From: Vibrio sp. 10N.286.49.B1
Lineage (GTDB): Bacteria; Pseudomonadota; Gammaproteobacteria; Enterobacterales; Vibrionaceae
Assembly (NCBI RefSeq): GCF_002873335.1
Contig: NZ_MCUW01000020.1
Coordinates: 106,041-170,040 of the forward strand
Direction: 5' to 3'
DNA: 64,000 bases
Shown: one piece after another, positions 18,578-28,399 of the stretch
Layout: every line of letters begins with the position of its first letter
Numbering within the stretch: the stretch's first letter is position 1
The notes under the pieces: generated by a model
Database searches by the model: none
What the model saw: only the letters and a program-made list of their open reading frames with translations
What the model was told of the DNA's origin: nothing
Program-made: the position numbers and the translations under genes

Positions 18578-21500
18578 GTGGACAATAACAAATTTAAATT
18601 ATCAGTAATCGCGAAAACACTCATCCCTCTACTCTCTGTCGCCGTTATTGCGGGTTGTAATGACAGCAATGATAATTCTGGTGGTGGTTCAGGTGGTAAT
18701 ACGGGCGGAAATATCGAAGGTCTGTATGAAGCTGGTCAAAATGAAGTGGTGGTTTATTATAAACAAGACGTAGCCGCAACGTCTGGCTCTGCTTATGACG
18801 GGTGGGGTTTACATCTGTGGAACGGTGAAGGGTGTACCAGCACCGATCTCGAAGCAATGGGCCTTGCAGATGGTGGAACGTCTTGGGATGCACCTAAGGA
18901 AGCGGATGGTGTGAGTGATACCTACGGCGCTTACTATGTATTGAATGTAAACCCAGACGCATCTGACCCACATAATTGCATGAACTTTATCTTGCATAAA
19001 GGAGATGAGAAAGCATTCGGGAGCTCGAATTCAAAATTACTTTTGAATAATCTCGATGACAGTAAAGGGCTATTTGGTTTCCACGGCAGTAGTGAGTTGT
19101 ACTACAAGCCTATTGCAGAACGCCCAGTTGTCATTGATGGACAAAAAGCGCACTGGTTAGAGGCTGACACAATCGCTTGGGAAGCCGCGGCTAATGCCAA
19201 CAAAATCAGTTTGTTTTATAGCAAAAGTGGTTCGATTACCATGGATGATGATAAAAACATCGTTGGTGGTGACTCGGTCGATATGAACGTTGAAGGCGAT
19301 TTGTCAGAAGAACTTAAGCTGCGGTTCAGACATTTAAGCGGCTTAAAGTCAGCTTCACTGGATGTGAGTGATGAATTATTGCGGGATATTTTAAAATCTC
19401 AGATTGTCGTTGTCGCCTACAACGGTGAAGATGAAGTAATGGCTGCAACAGAAGTTCAAAAGCCAGGTGTTCTAGACGCTGTCTTCGTGGATAAAAGTAC
19501 AGGTAATGCAATCGATGAGACGCTAGGAGCGTTAGTCTCCGGCAGTGATGCGACTTTTAAAGTTTGGGCACCAACGGCGCAATCCGTATCTTTAGAAATT
19601 TATGATGCCGACAAAAAACTAGAACAAACGGTTAGCATGACTGAAAACGCTGACAATGGCGTATGGTCATCTGATGTCGTAAGTGGTGTGGTGACTAAAT
19701 TCTATCGCTATAATGTGAAAGTTTACCATCCTACTACCCAAGTTGTTGAAGAGCGACTAGTGACTGACCCATATTCTGTCAGCCTTTCTGTCAATTCTCG
19801 TTATTCTCAAGTTATCGATTTAAACGATCCAAGCCTGATGCCTGAGGGGTGGGGGAGTGATGCGCATGATCGCCCTGAAGTTAAAAACGACGAAGATCAC
19901 GTCTTGTATGAATCACATATTCGTGACTTCAGCTTTAGCGACACAATGGGCACCACTGCCCTAAACGGGAAGTATCTAGCACTTACTGAGCCATCCCGTG
20001 AATCAGTGAAACACCTTCAGGCTCTTAAAGACGCGGGACTGACTACGCTTCATGTGTTACCTGCTTTTGATATCGCAACGATTGACGAAGAAAACAGTGT
20101 CGACATTACGGATACCGTTGGTGACTTATGTAACGCATCGCCAACTGCTTCAGTTTGTTCAACGGCGGATACTTCGCAGGTTATTGAGGATCTGCTAGAA
20201 AGCTATGACCCAAGCACAGGCAGCGCGCAAGCATTGATGAATGATCTTCGTATGTTGGATAGCTTCAACTGGGGTTATGACCCTTATCATTACACCGTAC
20301 CTGAGGGCAGCTATGCAACAGACGCAAAAGGGTCGGTTCGCATTAAAGAATTCCGTGAAATGGTGAAAGCTTCCCATGATATGGGGCTTAAGCTGGTAAT
20401 GGACGTGGTTTATAACCATACCAACGCATCAGGAGTGAACGACAAATCAGTACTCGATAAAATTGTTCCTGGTTATTACCACCGCCTCAACGTGAATACG
20501 GGGGGGGTAGAGAACTCAACATGCTGTGATAACACCGCAACAGAAAACCTGATGATGGGTAAGTTGATGGTCGATTCATTAAAAGTGTGGGCCGATGATT
20601 ATAAGGTCGATGGTTTCCGATTCGATTTAATGGGACATCAACCGAAGTCCTTGATGGTTCAGGCGCTGAAAGAAGTACGAGTTATTGACCCTAATACCCT
20701 GTTCTACGGCGAAGGCTGGGACTTTGGTGAAGTGTCGAATAATGCGCGTTTTGACCAAGCTAACCAGCTCAATATGGCCGGTACAGAAATCGGCACCTTC
20801 TCGGATAGACTTCGTGATGCGGTTCGCGGCGGAAGTCCTTTCGATGGTGGACAAAACAGTGATGGTAAGCACCCTCTGCGTTTTAACCAAGGCTTTGGTA
20901 ACGCGGCTTATATCAATGAAGAAGTAACAAGCTCTCAAGAAACCACCGATGCGATGCTGCACAATCAAGATATCGTTCGTTTGGGGATGGCGGGTAACCT
21001 AGCCGATTATATCCTGGTGGATTTCACGGGTAGCACTAAAACAGGTAAGGATGTTGACTACAACGGCGCACCAGCGGGCTACACCAAGTTCCCATCAGAG
21101 AACATTTCTTATGTCTCTAAGCATGACAACCAAACGCTTTGGGATAACAACGCCTATAAAATAGCGACAGGCACGTCTTCGGCCGACCGAGCACGTATGC
21201 AAACTCTGTCGCTCTCTACCGTGATGTTAGGGCAGGGTATACCATTTATTCATATGGGCTCTGAGTTGCTTCGTTCTAAATCAATGCAGCGTGACTCTTA
21301 TGACTCTGGTGATTGGTACAACCGTGTCCGTTTTGATGGTTCAGACAACAACTGGAACGTGGGTTTACCGAGAGAAGATAAAGACGGATCAAACTGGAGC
21401 TTAATTAAAACGATTGTTGCTGACGATTCCGCAGAGCCAAGCCGTGATGACATTGCGATGGCTAAGGCGCAATTTTTAGAGCTACTGACGATTCGTAGTG

Positions 21501-22582
21501 AGAGTCCGTTGTTTAGACTAGACAGTGCGGCAGAGGTGATGAATCGAGTCGACTTCAGAAATGTTGGTATTGACCAAACTCAAGGTTTGATCGTAATGAG
21601 CATTGACGATGGTACATCGGCTGGGGCTGATTTAGATACTAACTATGACGCCATTGTTGTTGTGATTAACTCGACAGCGGAAACTCAAGACTTCACCATG
21701 ACAGGTGTTGAGGGGTTTGAATTGCATAGTATCCAAAAAGCATCGGCTGACACTACGGTACAACGTGCTTCGTTCAACAACGAAACATTTTCAGTACCGG
21801 CGTTGACAACAGCTGTTTTCGTTCAGCCGCAAGAAGGGGCGCAAGGTGCTGGCTTACCGGTTGATATGTCAAATAAAGATATTACGACGATTCCACCATT
21901 TGGTGATACGACGGTCTATGTCAAAGGCACGATGAATGATTGGTCTGACAGCGCTGATTGGTCGATGACGTTTGTTGGAAGCGGTCTATATCAATTATCG
22001 GCAACACTAGACGCTGGAACTCATGCGTTTAAATTTGCTGACAGTAACTGGAGTGCGCCTAATATCGGTTGCGGCTCTGCTGATATCAGTGATAACTCAC
22101 TAGACCTTGGTAGCAGTGATAATTGTGAGTTGACGATAGAGCAAACTGGCAAGTATAACTTCGTTTTTGATGCGACTTATATGCAAGACGATTCGATTGA
22201 AAAACCTGTCATTACCGTAACAAAATCTGCTGATGTTCCGACATTTGGTGATACGGCTCTTTATCTTAGAGGCACGATTACCTCATGGGATACACCAAGT
22301 GAAGACTCTGCTGCAAAATTTGGCTACGTCGCCAATGATGTATATGCACTCTCATTTGACTTAACTGCGGGCAGTTATGAAATGAAAATTGCCGATGCTG
22401 GCTGGGGGGCGGCAACTAACTTTGGCGGGGCAGGTCAAGTTGTTCTTGGAACAGAAATGACCATGGATGTTGGTTCGGATAGCGCGAACCTAGCGATTAC
22501 CATTGAAGAGGATGGCAGTTATCAGTTCAAACTGAATACCGCATCGACATCCGCACCATTGCTGACAGTGACTAAACAGTAG
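18578..22582 (+). CDS. pulA: Pullulanase-type alpha-1,6-glucosidase, lipoprotein
   Basis: A 1334-residue GTG-started debranching enzyme. The signal ends in VIAGCND (lipobox), so it is lipid-anchored, followed by a Gly/Ser/Asn-rich linker. An N-terminal alpha-glucan-binding module (NEVVVYYKQD, DGWGLHLWNG; CBM41/PUD type) is followed by a CBM48-like module and a GH13 barrel. Region I is DVVYNH (about 607), region II GFRFDLMGH (nucleophile Asp about 682), region III FYGEGWDFGE (acid Glu about 712) and region IV VSKHDN (about 847). Two starch-binding-like repeats close the protein, beginning FGDTTVYVKG (about 1108) and FGDTALYLRG (about 1222). It cleaves alpha-1,6 branches of pullulan or glycogen. 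Confidence 0.93.
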   Translation: MDNNKFKLSVIAKTLIPLLSVAVIAGCNDSNDNSGGGSGGNTGGNIEGLYEAGQNEVVVYYKQDVAATSGSAYDGWGLHLWNGEGCTSTDLEAMGLADGGTSWDAPKEADGVSDTYGAYYVLNVNPDASDPHNCMNFILHKGDEKAFGSSNSKLLLNNLDDSKGLFGFHGSSELYYKPIAERPVVIDGQKAHWLEADTIAWEAAANANKISLFYSKSGSITMDDDKNIVGGDSVDMNVEGDLSEELKLRFRHLSGLKSASLDVSDELLRDILKSQIVVVAYNGEDEVMAATEVQKPGVLDAVFVDKSTGNAIDETLGALVSGSDATFKVWAPTAQSVSLEIYDADKKLEQTVSMTENADNGVWSSDVVSGVVTKFYRYNVKVYHPTTQVVEERLVTDPYSVSLSVNSRYSQVIDLNDPSLMPEGWGSDAHDRPEVKNDEDHVLYESHIRDFSFSDTMGTTALNGKYLALTEPSRESVKHLQALKDAGLTTLHVLPAFDIATIDEENSVDITDTVGDLCNASPTASVCSTADTSQVIEDLLESYDPSTGSAQALMNDLRMLDSFNWGYDPYHYTVPEGSYATDAKGSVRIKEFREMVKASHDMGLKLVMDVVYNHTNASGVNDKSVLDKIVPGYYHRLNVNTGGVENSTCCDNTATENLMMGKLMVDSLKVWADDYKVDGFRFDLMGHQPKSLMVQALKEVRVIDPNTLFYGEGWDFGEVSNNARFDQANQLNMAGTEIGTFSDRLRDAVRGGSPFDGGQNSDGKHPLRFNQGFGNAAYINEEVTSSQETTDAMLHNQDIVRLGMAGNLADYILVDFTGSTKTGKDVDYNGAPAGYTKFPSENISYVSKHDNQTLWDNNAYKIATGTSSADRARMQTLSLSTVMLGQGIPFIHMGSELLRSKSMQRDSYDSGDWYNRVRFDGSDNNWNVGLPREDKDGSNWSLIKTIVADDSAEPSRDDIAMAKAQFLELLTIRSESPLFRLDSAAEVMNRVDFRNVGIDQTQGLIVMSIDDGTSAGADLDTNYDAIVVVINSTAETQDFTMTGVEGFELHSIQKASADTTVQRASFNNETFSVPALTTAVFVQPQEGAQGAGLPVDMSNKDITTIPPFGDTTVYVKGTMNDWSDSADWSMTFVGSGLYQLSATLDAGTHAFKFADSNWSAPNIGCGSADISDNSLDLGSSDNCELTIEQTGKYNFVFDATYMQDDSIEKPVITVTKSADVPTFGDTALYLRGTITSWDTPSEDSAAKFGYVANDVYALSFDLTAGSYEMKIADAGWGAATNFGGAGQVVLGTEMTMDVGSDSANLAITIEEDGSYQFKLNTASTSAPLLTVTKQ

Positions 22583-22688
22583 GCGGTGAACGGATCAACC
22601 GTTAGCAATTGAAACTATAAAGAATGAGCTAAGCAATAAATGAACTAAGCGATCAGTAAATTAAGCCATTTGCGGTTCACTCAATAAG

Positions 22689-22722
22689 AAAAGGGCAGGA
22701 AAATTAATTTTTCCTGCCCTTT
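22689..22722. terminator. Bidirectional terminator between pullulanase and ybjQ-like genes
   Basis: A 14-bp stem AAAGGGCAGGAAAA / TTTTCCTGCCCTTT with a TTAA loop lies between the convergent pullulanase and YbjQ-family genes. A/T tracts on both sides suit termination in both directions. Confidence 0.85.
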
Positions 22723-22749
22723 ATTGATCAGAGCGTGTTGGTTTGAGGG

Positions 22750-23070
22750 TTAATCAACGACAACCGCTGTGCCACTAGCAGAGACCATTAGCATGCCATT
22801 TCCGGATCCAAGAACCTCGTAATCGAGGTCGACGCCGACAACGGCATTTGCGCCCATGTCTGCGGCTTTTTGTTCTAGTTCTTTCAATGCGATTTCACGA
22901 GCTCGCTGCAGTTCTCTTTCGTATGTACCAGAGCGGCCTCCGACAATGTCTCTTAAGCCTGCAAACATGTCTTTAAAGACGTTAGCACCAAGAATAGCCT
23001 CTCCAGCAATGACGCCTTTATAAGCGACAACTCTTTTACCTTCAATAGTTTGTGTAGTAGTAACAATCAT
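22750..23070 (-). CDS. YbjQ family protein
   Basis: A 106-residue protein of the YbjQ/UPF0145 family. It has [23 protein letters not shown] at the N-terminus, then [30 protein letters not shown]. The frame is open further upstream to 23112, but the ATG at 23070, preceded by AAGGGTC, gives the usual family length. The function is unknown. The domain was once labelled heavy-metal binding, without metal-ligand motifs here. Confidence 0.88.
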   Translation of the reverse strand: MIVTTTQTIEGKRVVAYKGVIAGEAILGANVFKDMFAGLRDIVGGRSGTYERELQRAREIALKELEQKAADMGANAVVGVDLDYEVLGSGNGMLMVSASGTAVVVD

Positions 23071-23301
23071 AGATAGACCCTTATCGAAAAGTGACTTGCG
23101 TGTTAACACCATAACAGCTGGTAGTGAGATATAACATGAAGGAAATGTATGAATTTGGTTTTGGTACGAGCTAACGCTTAATTCACGCGTTCAAGTGATT
23201 AGTTACTCAACGATAAGTAAAAAGGTAGGCCTTTGAAAGGGGGCTGATAGAGCGTGGTTGTTTGCGACTCATGAAAACACCAAGTCATTAGCAAATAAAA
23301 C

Positions 23302-23330
23302 AACGCCGTTCAATTGAAATGAACGGCGTT
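23302..23330 (-). terminator. Terminator of the pstS-like gene
   Basis: A stem AACGCCGTTCA / TGAACGGCGTT with a 7-base loop. On the minus strand it is followed by GTTTTATTT. It lies 38 bases beyond the stop codon of the phosphate-binding protein gene. Confidence 0.8.
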
Positions 23331-23367
23331 AAAATATCAGCCTTAGTTTACAGCGGTGACCGCGACG

Positions 23368-24183
23368 TTATTTTTTGATCGGCGTGTAACCATATTCTGC
23401 AATGAGTGCTTGTCCATTGTCAGACAAAACAAACTTGATGAACTTGTCGGCATCATCGTCGATTTCGTCTTTCTTGTGTAGCAATAAGAATGGACGCGCC
23501 AGTTTGTATTCGCCTTTTGCGATATTGGCTGTGCTGGCTTCAACCCCTTCAAATTGAATGGCTTTGATAGAGCGATCGACAGATCCTTCTGAAATAAACC
23601 CAATGGCATGAGGGTTATGGTTGACAATGGTTTTCACCATACTGTTGCTGTTAACTACAAGGTTGGTTGGATTGATATCGGACACCAAACGGTCATTAAC
23701 AATGCGAGTTAAACCAAGCAAGCTTTCGAAGCTATATCTTGTACCAGACGATGCTTCGCGAGTGACAACTGCGATGTCTTTGTCTTCACCGCCGACTTGT
23801 TTCCAATTCGTGATTTTACCTTTGTAGATATCAAAGACTTGCTCACGTGAGAGATTAGGTACTGGGTTAGTGATATTAACAACAATGGCCAAACCATCGT
23901 AGGCAATAGGGAATACATCCAATGAATCACTACTTTCGCGTTCAGTTAAGTAGCGACTACTCATACCAATATCCGCGACGCCCTTATCAACCAGCGTAAT
24001 ACCAGCCGTCGAGCCAATACCTTGAACCGCAATAAAGGTTTCTTTATGGTCGGTGTTGTAATGCTCGGCAAGAACATCCATGACTCTAGCGACTGACGTG
24101 GAGCCAGAAATATTGACTTCTTCAGCGTACGCAAATGACGTAGCTGACAGTGAAATAAGTGCAGCCATAGCGACACGTAGCAT
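23368..24183 (-). CDS. pstS: PstS-family periplasmic phosphate-binding protein
   Basis: A 271-residue protein with signal peptide MLRVAMAALISLSATSFAYA before EEVNISGSTSVARV. It has the PBP-like phosphate pocket motifs ISGSTSV, GIGSTAGI, DIGMSSR, NWKQVGG and REASSGTRYSFE, as in PstS proteins of the shorter 250-280 residue group. It would deliver phosphate to a PstCAB transporter, but no pstC, pstA or pstB lies beside it, so it is an orphan binding protein here. A possible Pho box lies upstream. Confidence 0.88.
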   Translation of the reverse strand: MLRVAMAALISLSATSFAYAEEVNISGSTSVARVMDVLAEHYNTDHKETFIAVQGIGSTAGITLVDKGVADIGMSSRYLTERESSDSLDVFPIAYDGLAIVVNITNPVPNLSREQVFDIYKGKITNWKQVGGEDKDIAVVTREASSGTRYSFESLLGLTRIVNDRLVSDINPTNLVVNSNSMVKTIVNHNPHAIGFISEGSVDRSIKAIQFEGVEASTANIAKGEYKLARPFLLLHKKDEIDDDADKFIKFVLSDNGQALIAEYGYTPIKK

Positions 24184-24220
24184 AGTATAACTCCATTAAA
24201 AGTAACGATTCGCCACATCA

Positions 24221-24250
24221 TATGTCGTTTGTATGACACTTTTGTGATGA
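24221..24250 (-). promoter_or_regulatory. Possible Pho box upstream of pstS-like gene
   Basis: Read on the minus strand, TCATCAC-aaaa-GTGTCAT-acaa-ACGACAT gives three 7-base units at 11-base spacing. This resembles PhoB half-sites (CTGTCAT); the middle unit matches 6 of 7 positions, the others about 4 of 7. The array is 40-65 bases upstream of the pstS-like start codon. Confidence 0.45.
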
Positions 24251-24366
24251 AGTTAAAGGCGGGTGCCACATAATGTCAAAAATTAAATGCTGGGGCTTCA
24301 AGCATCTAACAAATTAAACGAAAACCAGTTATATTAAATACACTAGTGAGGATAAGGTAGAAGTGT

Positions 24367-24714
24367 ATGACACTAATTCAAATGTCTCAGTGTAGGTTAG
24401 AGCGTTGTGCTGAGATGGTATGCATGAACCGGAATAAAAGTATTCCGGTTGAACTAGGAAAGTCCTTATTCGAAACCATTCCCAACGGTGTGTTGTTCTC
24501 CAACGCGCATTATTTGCTTGATTCCACGTTTTCAGATTACACCAACCCCGTTGCGAAAGTAGAGTTTGATGATGCATTAAAGGTTTGGCACCTTTCTATA
24601 CCTACGGAAGCTGACGACTCGCAATGGATCCCTTATCCCTTTTTATCACAAAGCGTTGATTTAACGGCTATTATGCGTGAAATAGAGAAAGATCCTAAAT
24701 CGTATTTTTGGTGA
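24367..24714 (+). CDS. DUF3024-like protein
   Basis: A 115-residue small protein. The C-terminal half (AKVEFDDALKVWHLSIP, then SQWIPYPF and IEKDPKSYFW) fits the DUF3024 layout of VW...W and a terminal DPxxxFW. The N-terminus has several Cys residues but no CxxC pair. No function is known. It is divergent from the pstS-like gene and convergent with the chemoreceptor gene, with a shared terminator. Confidence 0.6.
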   Translation: MTLIQMSQCRLERCAEMVCMNRNKSIPVELGKSLFETIPNGVLFSNAHYLLDSTFSDYTNPVAKVEFDDALKVWHLSIPTEADDSQWIPYPFLSQSVDLTAIMREIEKDPKSYFW

Positions 24715-24763
24715 TGATGGTGGTTTTCGGTAATGTTTACTTCGCGTGGATATCTAGTTGTGT

Positions 24764-24801
24764 AATAAAAATGGGAGAGCTGATGCTCTCCCATTTTTAT
24801 T
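24764..24801. terminator. Bidirectional terminator
   Basis: A perfect 17-bp stem AATAAAAATGGGAGAGC / GCTCTCCCATTTTTATT with loop TGAT lies between the convergent DUF3024-like and chemoreceptor genes. It has U-tracts in both directions. Confidence 0.9.
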
Positions 24802-24825
24802 ACTCAATACTTATATTTATCGCGT

Positions 24826-26250
24826 TTAAGTGCGGTATCGCACAAGAACTTGACTTAAAGACCGTGTTGATTTGGCAAGGTTGTTAATCGAAACCTCACT
24901 TCGTTGAGCGACCTCTCTAATTGTCGCAGATTGGGAGCGGATGTCACTTAATTCACTCGCGATGCTCGATGCAACTGAGCTTTGCTCCGATGCTGATGTG
25001 GAGATCTGAGTACTCATATCCATCACAGCACGAGCTGAGTCTGATATTGAGTTGATATCGTGGCCAATATCAGAAATCAGCGCACTACTTGACTGCGCTT
25101 GTTCGACCGTTTGTTGTGTAATTGCTGCTATGTTGTGGCTTTCAGATTGAAGCTTCTCAATCATACTTTGAATTTCAACGGTTGCGGCTTGCGTTCTGCT
25201 CGCAAGCGTACGGACTTCATCAGCAACCACTGCAAATCCTCGGCCTTGCTCACCTGCACGAGCGGCTTCAATCGCGGCATTAAGTGCTAACAGGTTGGTT
25301 TGCTCTGAAATGGCGTTGATGGTGGTAATAACATCATTAATCTGTGTTGTGTTTTCAGTTAAAGCAGAAACGGAATGTGACGCTTCTTGGATGAAGTTGG
25401 ATAATTGATTCACATCACCAATTGCTTGCTGGACGCGTTGGTAACTTTGTTCCACTTGCTTCGCGTCGTCTTCCGCTTGCTGATTGGATTGCTGTGAAAT
25501 GTTCGAGACTTCTTGAGAAGAGGCCGTCATTTCTTCCATCGCCGTCGCAACTGAGTCTAATGAGGAGTATTGGTTGCTGATTTGGCTATTACTTCGGGCC
25601 ATTTCGGTGTGAAATTGAGTAGAGGTTTCTTCTAAGCTTGTTGCAGAGGCTTTCACTGTCACGACTAATTCAGTCAGTGTATCCATCGCCTTATCAAGCG
25701 CGACGCCAATCGTTCCAAATTCATCACGACCTGCAACGAAGTTTAATCGAGATGTAAGATCGCCATCTGCAATTTTTTTCGTGGTGGCATAGAGTGTCCA
25801 GAGCGCTCCACCAAGAAATGTCGCGAGCCAGTAAGAAAAAACCGCAAAAGGGATCAGCCATAGGTACGTGAGAGCAAGTGACGTTAGTGCACTCGATTTC
25901 GCTTCTTCGACAATCAATGATGCCGATTGATTTAAGCGATAGAACTTACCGTCGCTTCCGCGGACGACAGCTTGCACGTTATTGCCTTGAATCGAACTCG
26001 CTTGAGCGGATGTAGTCGAGACCCCTAATGCGCTTAGACTATCTTTATTCGTGGTTTCAAGGTATGCCGCTAATCGGGATTCTGCTGAGACGATAGCCAG
26101 TTGCTCTGCGCTATTGACGGTGTCTTGGTATCGGTTTATGGCTGTGAATGACAATGCAATGACAAATAGGGTGAAAAGCACCCACATTTTATCGCTGATC
26201 GACATTTTTATGAATATTGAGTCGATCTTTCTAAATTGAACTTCTCTCAT
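24826..26250 (-). CDS. Methyl-accepting chemotaxis protein
   Basis: A 474-residue chemoreceptor. An N-terminal helix ([17 protein letters not shown]) and a short periplasmic region are followed by a second membrane segment ([18 protein letters not shown]) and a HAMP domain ([12 protein letters not shown]). A long coiled signalling domain follows. The hairpin tip [31 protein letters not shown] is intact, so coupling to CheW/CheA is expected. The periplasmic part is only about 100 residues and not a recognisable Cache domain. There is no C-terminal pentapeptide for CheR tethering. A heptamer repeat array lies 151 bases upstream. Confidence 0.93.
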   Translation of the reverse strand: MREVQFRKIDSIFIKMSISDKMWVLFTLFVIALSFTAINRYQDTVNSAEQLAIVSAESRLAAYLETTNKDSLSALGVSTTSAQASSIQGNNVQAVVRGSDGKFYRLNQSASLIVEEAKSSALTSLALTYLWLIPFAVFSYWLATFLGGALWTLYATTKKIADGDLTSRLNFVAGRDEFGTIGVALDKAMDTLTELVVTVKASATSLEETSTQFHTEMARSNSQISNQYSSLDSVATAMEEMTASSQEVSNISQQSNQQAEDDAKQVEQSYQRVQQAIGDVNQLSNFIQEASHSVSALTENTTQINDVITTINAISEQTNLLALNAAIEAARAGEQGRGFAVVADEVRTLASRTQAATVEIQSMIEKLQSESHNIAAITQQTVEQAQSSSALISDIGHDINSISDSARAVMDMSTQISTSASEQSSVASSIASELSDIRSQSATIREVAQRSEVSINNLAKSTRSLSQVLVRYRT

Positions 26251-26400
26251 AGAGACTCCGCTGCTTTCTTATAATTTTTTGAACTTATAATTGGTTTGAA
26301 TAGACAAATGAACAAGAGGTTCTCAGATGAAAACCTCTCGTTCATTATCATATCGGCGTTCGATGTAATTACTTAATAGCTTTTCACGATTAATGTGACC

Positions 26401-26470
26401 TTAATCGTTAATCGTTAATCGTTAATCGTTAATCGTTAATCGTTAATCGTTAATCGTTAATCGCTAATCG
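26401..26470. repeat. 7-bp tandem repeat TTAATCG, 9 exact copies plus variant
   Basis: Nine uninterrupted TTAATCG units cover 26401-26463, followed by CTAATCG and then a decayed unit. The array ends 3 bases before the stop codon of the TyrP-type gene and starts 151 bases upstream of the chemoreceptor start codon, i.e. in the chemoreceptor's upstream region. Confidence 0.95.
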
Positions 26471-26473
26471 CTA

Positions 26474-27712
26474 TCAAAGACTTGGTAGGACATTCATCGA
26501 GATCAGTATTTGTGAGGCGACAATCAGAAGTCCAACAATAAAAGAAAGGTTGAGGGCGGTTTGGCCACCAGCTACGACATACAAGCTGTCGCTCTTTGGA
26601 TCGCGTCTAATTTTCTTAATCATTGCTACAGGTAAGAAAATAGCGAGCGTTGCAAGTGCGATAGCGGCGTAACCCAAAGCCATAATAAAGCCTTGAGGAT
26701 AAAACAATGCAAAACAAAGCGGGGGAGTAAACGTGACCACTGCGGCGATGACTCTCTGCTTGGACGTGAGCGATCCTGTTTCGTTATTGTTAGATGCCGT
26801 TGACGTGTTGTAACGGCTACCAAGATCACGTAAGTACTCGAATAATCCTAAACTCACTCCTAAAAATGACGTCATCAAAGCTAAGTCCGCGAACACACCG
26901 ATAACAGTGGCTAGCTTATCAACGTGAACGGTTTGTGCCAGTGAACTTATCAGGTTTGAAAGCCCTGAGTTTTCAAGCAACGTCGTCTGACTGACAACAC
27001 CAAGAGTGACGATTTGCCAGAATACATAGATAACCAAGGGTAAGCTTGAGCCAATGATGATAGCTTTACGCAATGAACCCGTGTCGCCTTTTAAATAGTT
27101 CACAATGGCTGGAATACTGCCGTGAAAGCCAAATGATGTGAAAATGACAGGGATTGCTGCAAGAATTAACCCCTGTTGAACGGGCATGCTAAGCAAATAA
27201 GAATGGCTAACACTTGGTGCTAATAAAAATAGGACACCACCCATGGCAAATAGCTTAATGGTAAAAAGTACGCGGTTGAGTTTATCGACAGCGTGAGTGC
27301 CCAAGGTGACCGTTAGTGCAACAAGAAACGTGAATATTAACGTTGCTACGGTGTTGGATAGTTCGATCCCCAGAATCATTTGGACGCGTTCACGAAATTG
27401 ACCACCACCTCCAGCAATATACGCAGCACATAACGCGTAGAACAACACCAGCATCGCGATACTCGCAATGTATTGTCCTTTTTTGCCTAAAATTTGCTTT
27501 GCCAGTGTATGAAGCGTCGCTGAGTGATCAGCATGTTGATGCAGCTCAACCATTAAAAGAGCGGTATAGGCCATCAGAGCCCATAAACCCAACATAATGA
27601 TAAGTGACGTACCAAAACCAATCCCAGCAGACGCGATGGGTAGGGCAAGCATACCAGCCCCAATAGTGGTACCAGCAATAATAAGAGTGCTTCCAAGAAC
27701 TTTCGATTTCAT
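26474..27712 (-). CDS. tyrP: Aromatic amino-acid permease (TyrP/Mtr family)
   Basis: A 412-residue inner-membrane symporter with about 11 helices. The family start KVLGSTLIIAGTTIGAGMLALPIASAGIGF is present, as is the later VIFTSFGFHGSIPAIVNYL motif of the HAAAP group. The length matches E. coli TyrP. It would import tyrosine (or another aromatic amino acid) with protons. ATGs at 27718 and 27712 are both in frame; MKSKVLG at 27712 fits the family. A possible TyrR box lies upstream. Confidence 0.9.
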   Translation of the reverse strand: MKSKVLGSTLIIAGTTIGAGMLALPIASAGIGFGTSLIIMLGLWALMAYTALLMVELHQHADHSATLHTLAKQILGKKGQYIASIAMLVLFYALCAAYIAGGGGQFRERVQMILGIELSNTVATLIFTFLVALTVTLGTHAVDKLNRVLFTIKLFAMGGVLFLLAPSVSHSYLLSMPVQQGLILAAIPVIFTSFGFHGSIPAIVNYLKGDTGSLRKAIIIGSSLPLVIYVFWQIVTLGVVSQTTLLENSGLSNLISSLAQTVHVDKLATVIGVFADLALMTSFLGVSLGLFEYLRDLGSRYNTSTASNNNETGSLTSKQRVIAAVVTFTPPLCFALFYPQGFIMALGYAAIALATLAIFLPVAMIKKIRRDPKSDSLYVVAGGQTALNLSFIVGLLIVASQILISMNVLPSL

Positions 27713-27834
27713 GTACAAAATACTTTACGGTTTGGCTTTCTAAAGTGGTACTGACTAACAGTATCGAGAAATAGTAGCGCTTTAATCTGGATGTTTGATG
27801 ATTATGTAGATAATTAATTGTCAAAACAAGTGAA

Positions 27835-27875
27835 ATGTAAAACTTTTCGTTAAGTGGTGTAATGTTTTATGTACA
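27835..27875. promoter_or_regulatory. Possible TyrR boxes upstream of tyrP-like gene
   Basis: TGTAAT-N6-TGTACA at 27858-27875 matches 10 of 12 specified bases of the TyrR box TGTAAA-N6-TTTACA. A perfect left half TGTAAA begins at 27835 and would form a weak second box 5 bases away. The pair lies about 120-160 bases upstream of the tyrP-like start. Confidence 0.5.
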
Positions 27876-28049
27876 GCGTCGTGGTTGTGCACGAAATATG
27901 GTCAACGCAATCGTTTAACAATGAGTTGGGTCAAAGATTGCGTGATAGACCGTTGGGTTTCACAAATTAGTCATATAAGTTAGTTATAACTCGATAAAGA
28001 GCAATGGAGCCGACTCTTTCGTTGGTCTCGGGAAAATAAGGAAAATACG

Positions 28050-28160
28050 ATGGACACATCAACACACGAAGAAGCACTAGAATGGATCGACGCTATGGAA
28101 ATTGGATTTAACTTGTCTGGTCTAAACGAAGTCGATCAACCAGAAGATAAAGAAGAATAA
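28050..28160 (+). CDS. Small acidic protein, 36 aa
   Basis: ATG at 28050 is preceded by AAGGA (28038-28042) at ideal spacing. The product is highly acidic: it begins MDTSTHEEALEWIDAMEIG, then a short hydrophobic stretch FNLSGL, and ends EDKEE. No family is recognised. The good ribosome-binding site and sharply non-random composition support it as a real gene. It lies in the gap between the divergent tyrP-like gene and the EEP-family gene. Confidence 0.5.
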   Translation: MDTSTHEEALEWIDAMEIGFNLSGLNEVDQPEDKEE

Positions 28161-28399
28161 AGCTGAAAGAGGAGAACTTTTGTCCCCCATGAATTTGTCA
28201 TCATTGACGTTATCTCGAATCTAAACGCGGTAACCAAATTAACATTACCTCAGCCATTTTCATCCAGGCGATAGACGAGTCTTCCTATTGAGGGATGTCT
28301 TGGCCAAAACAATGGAAACTTCACCTCGTTAGCGACATTTCTCATTACCACTTTTCTTTACCGACACCTACACTGAACTTATTGTTGTTGTAAATCAGG

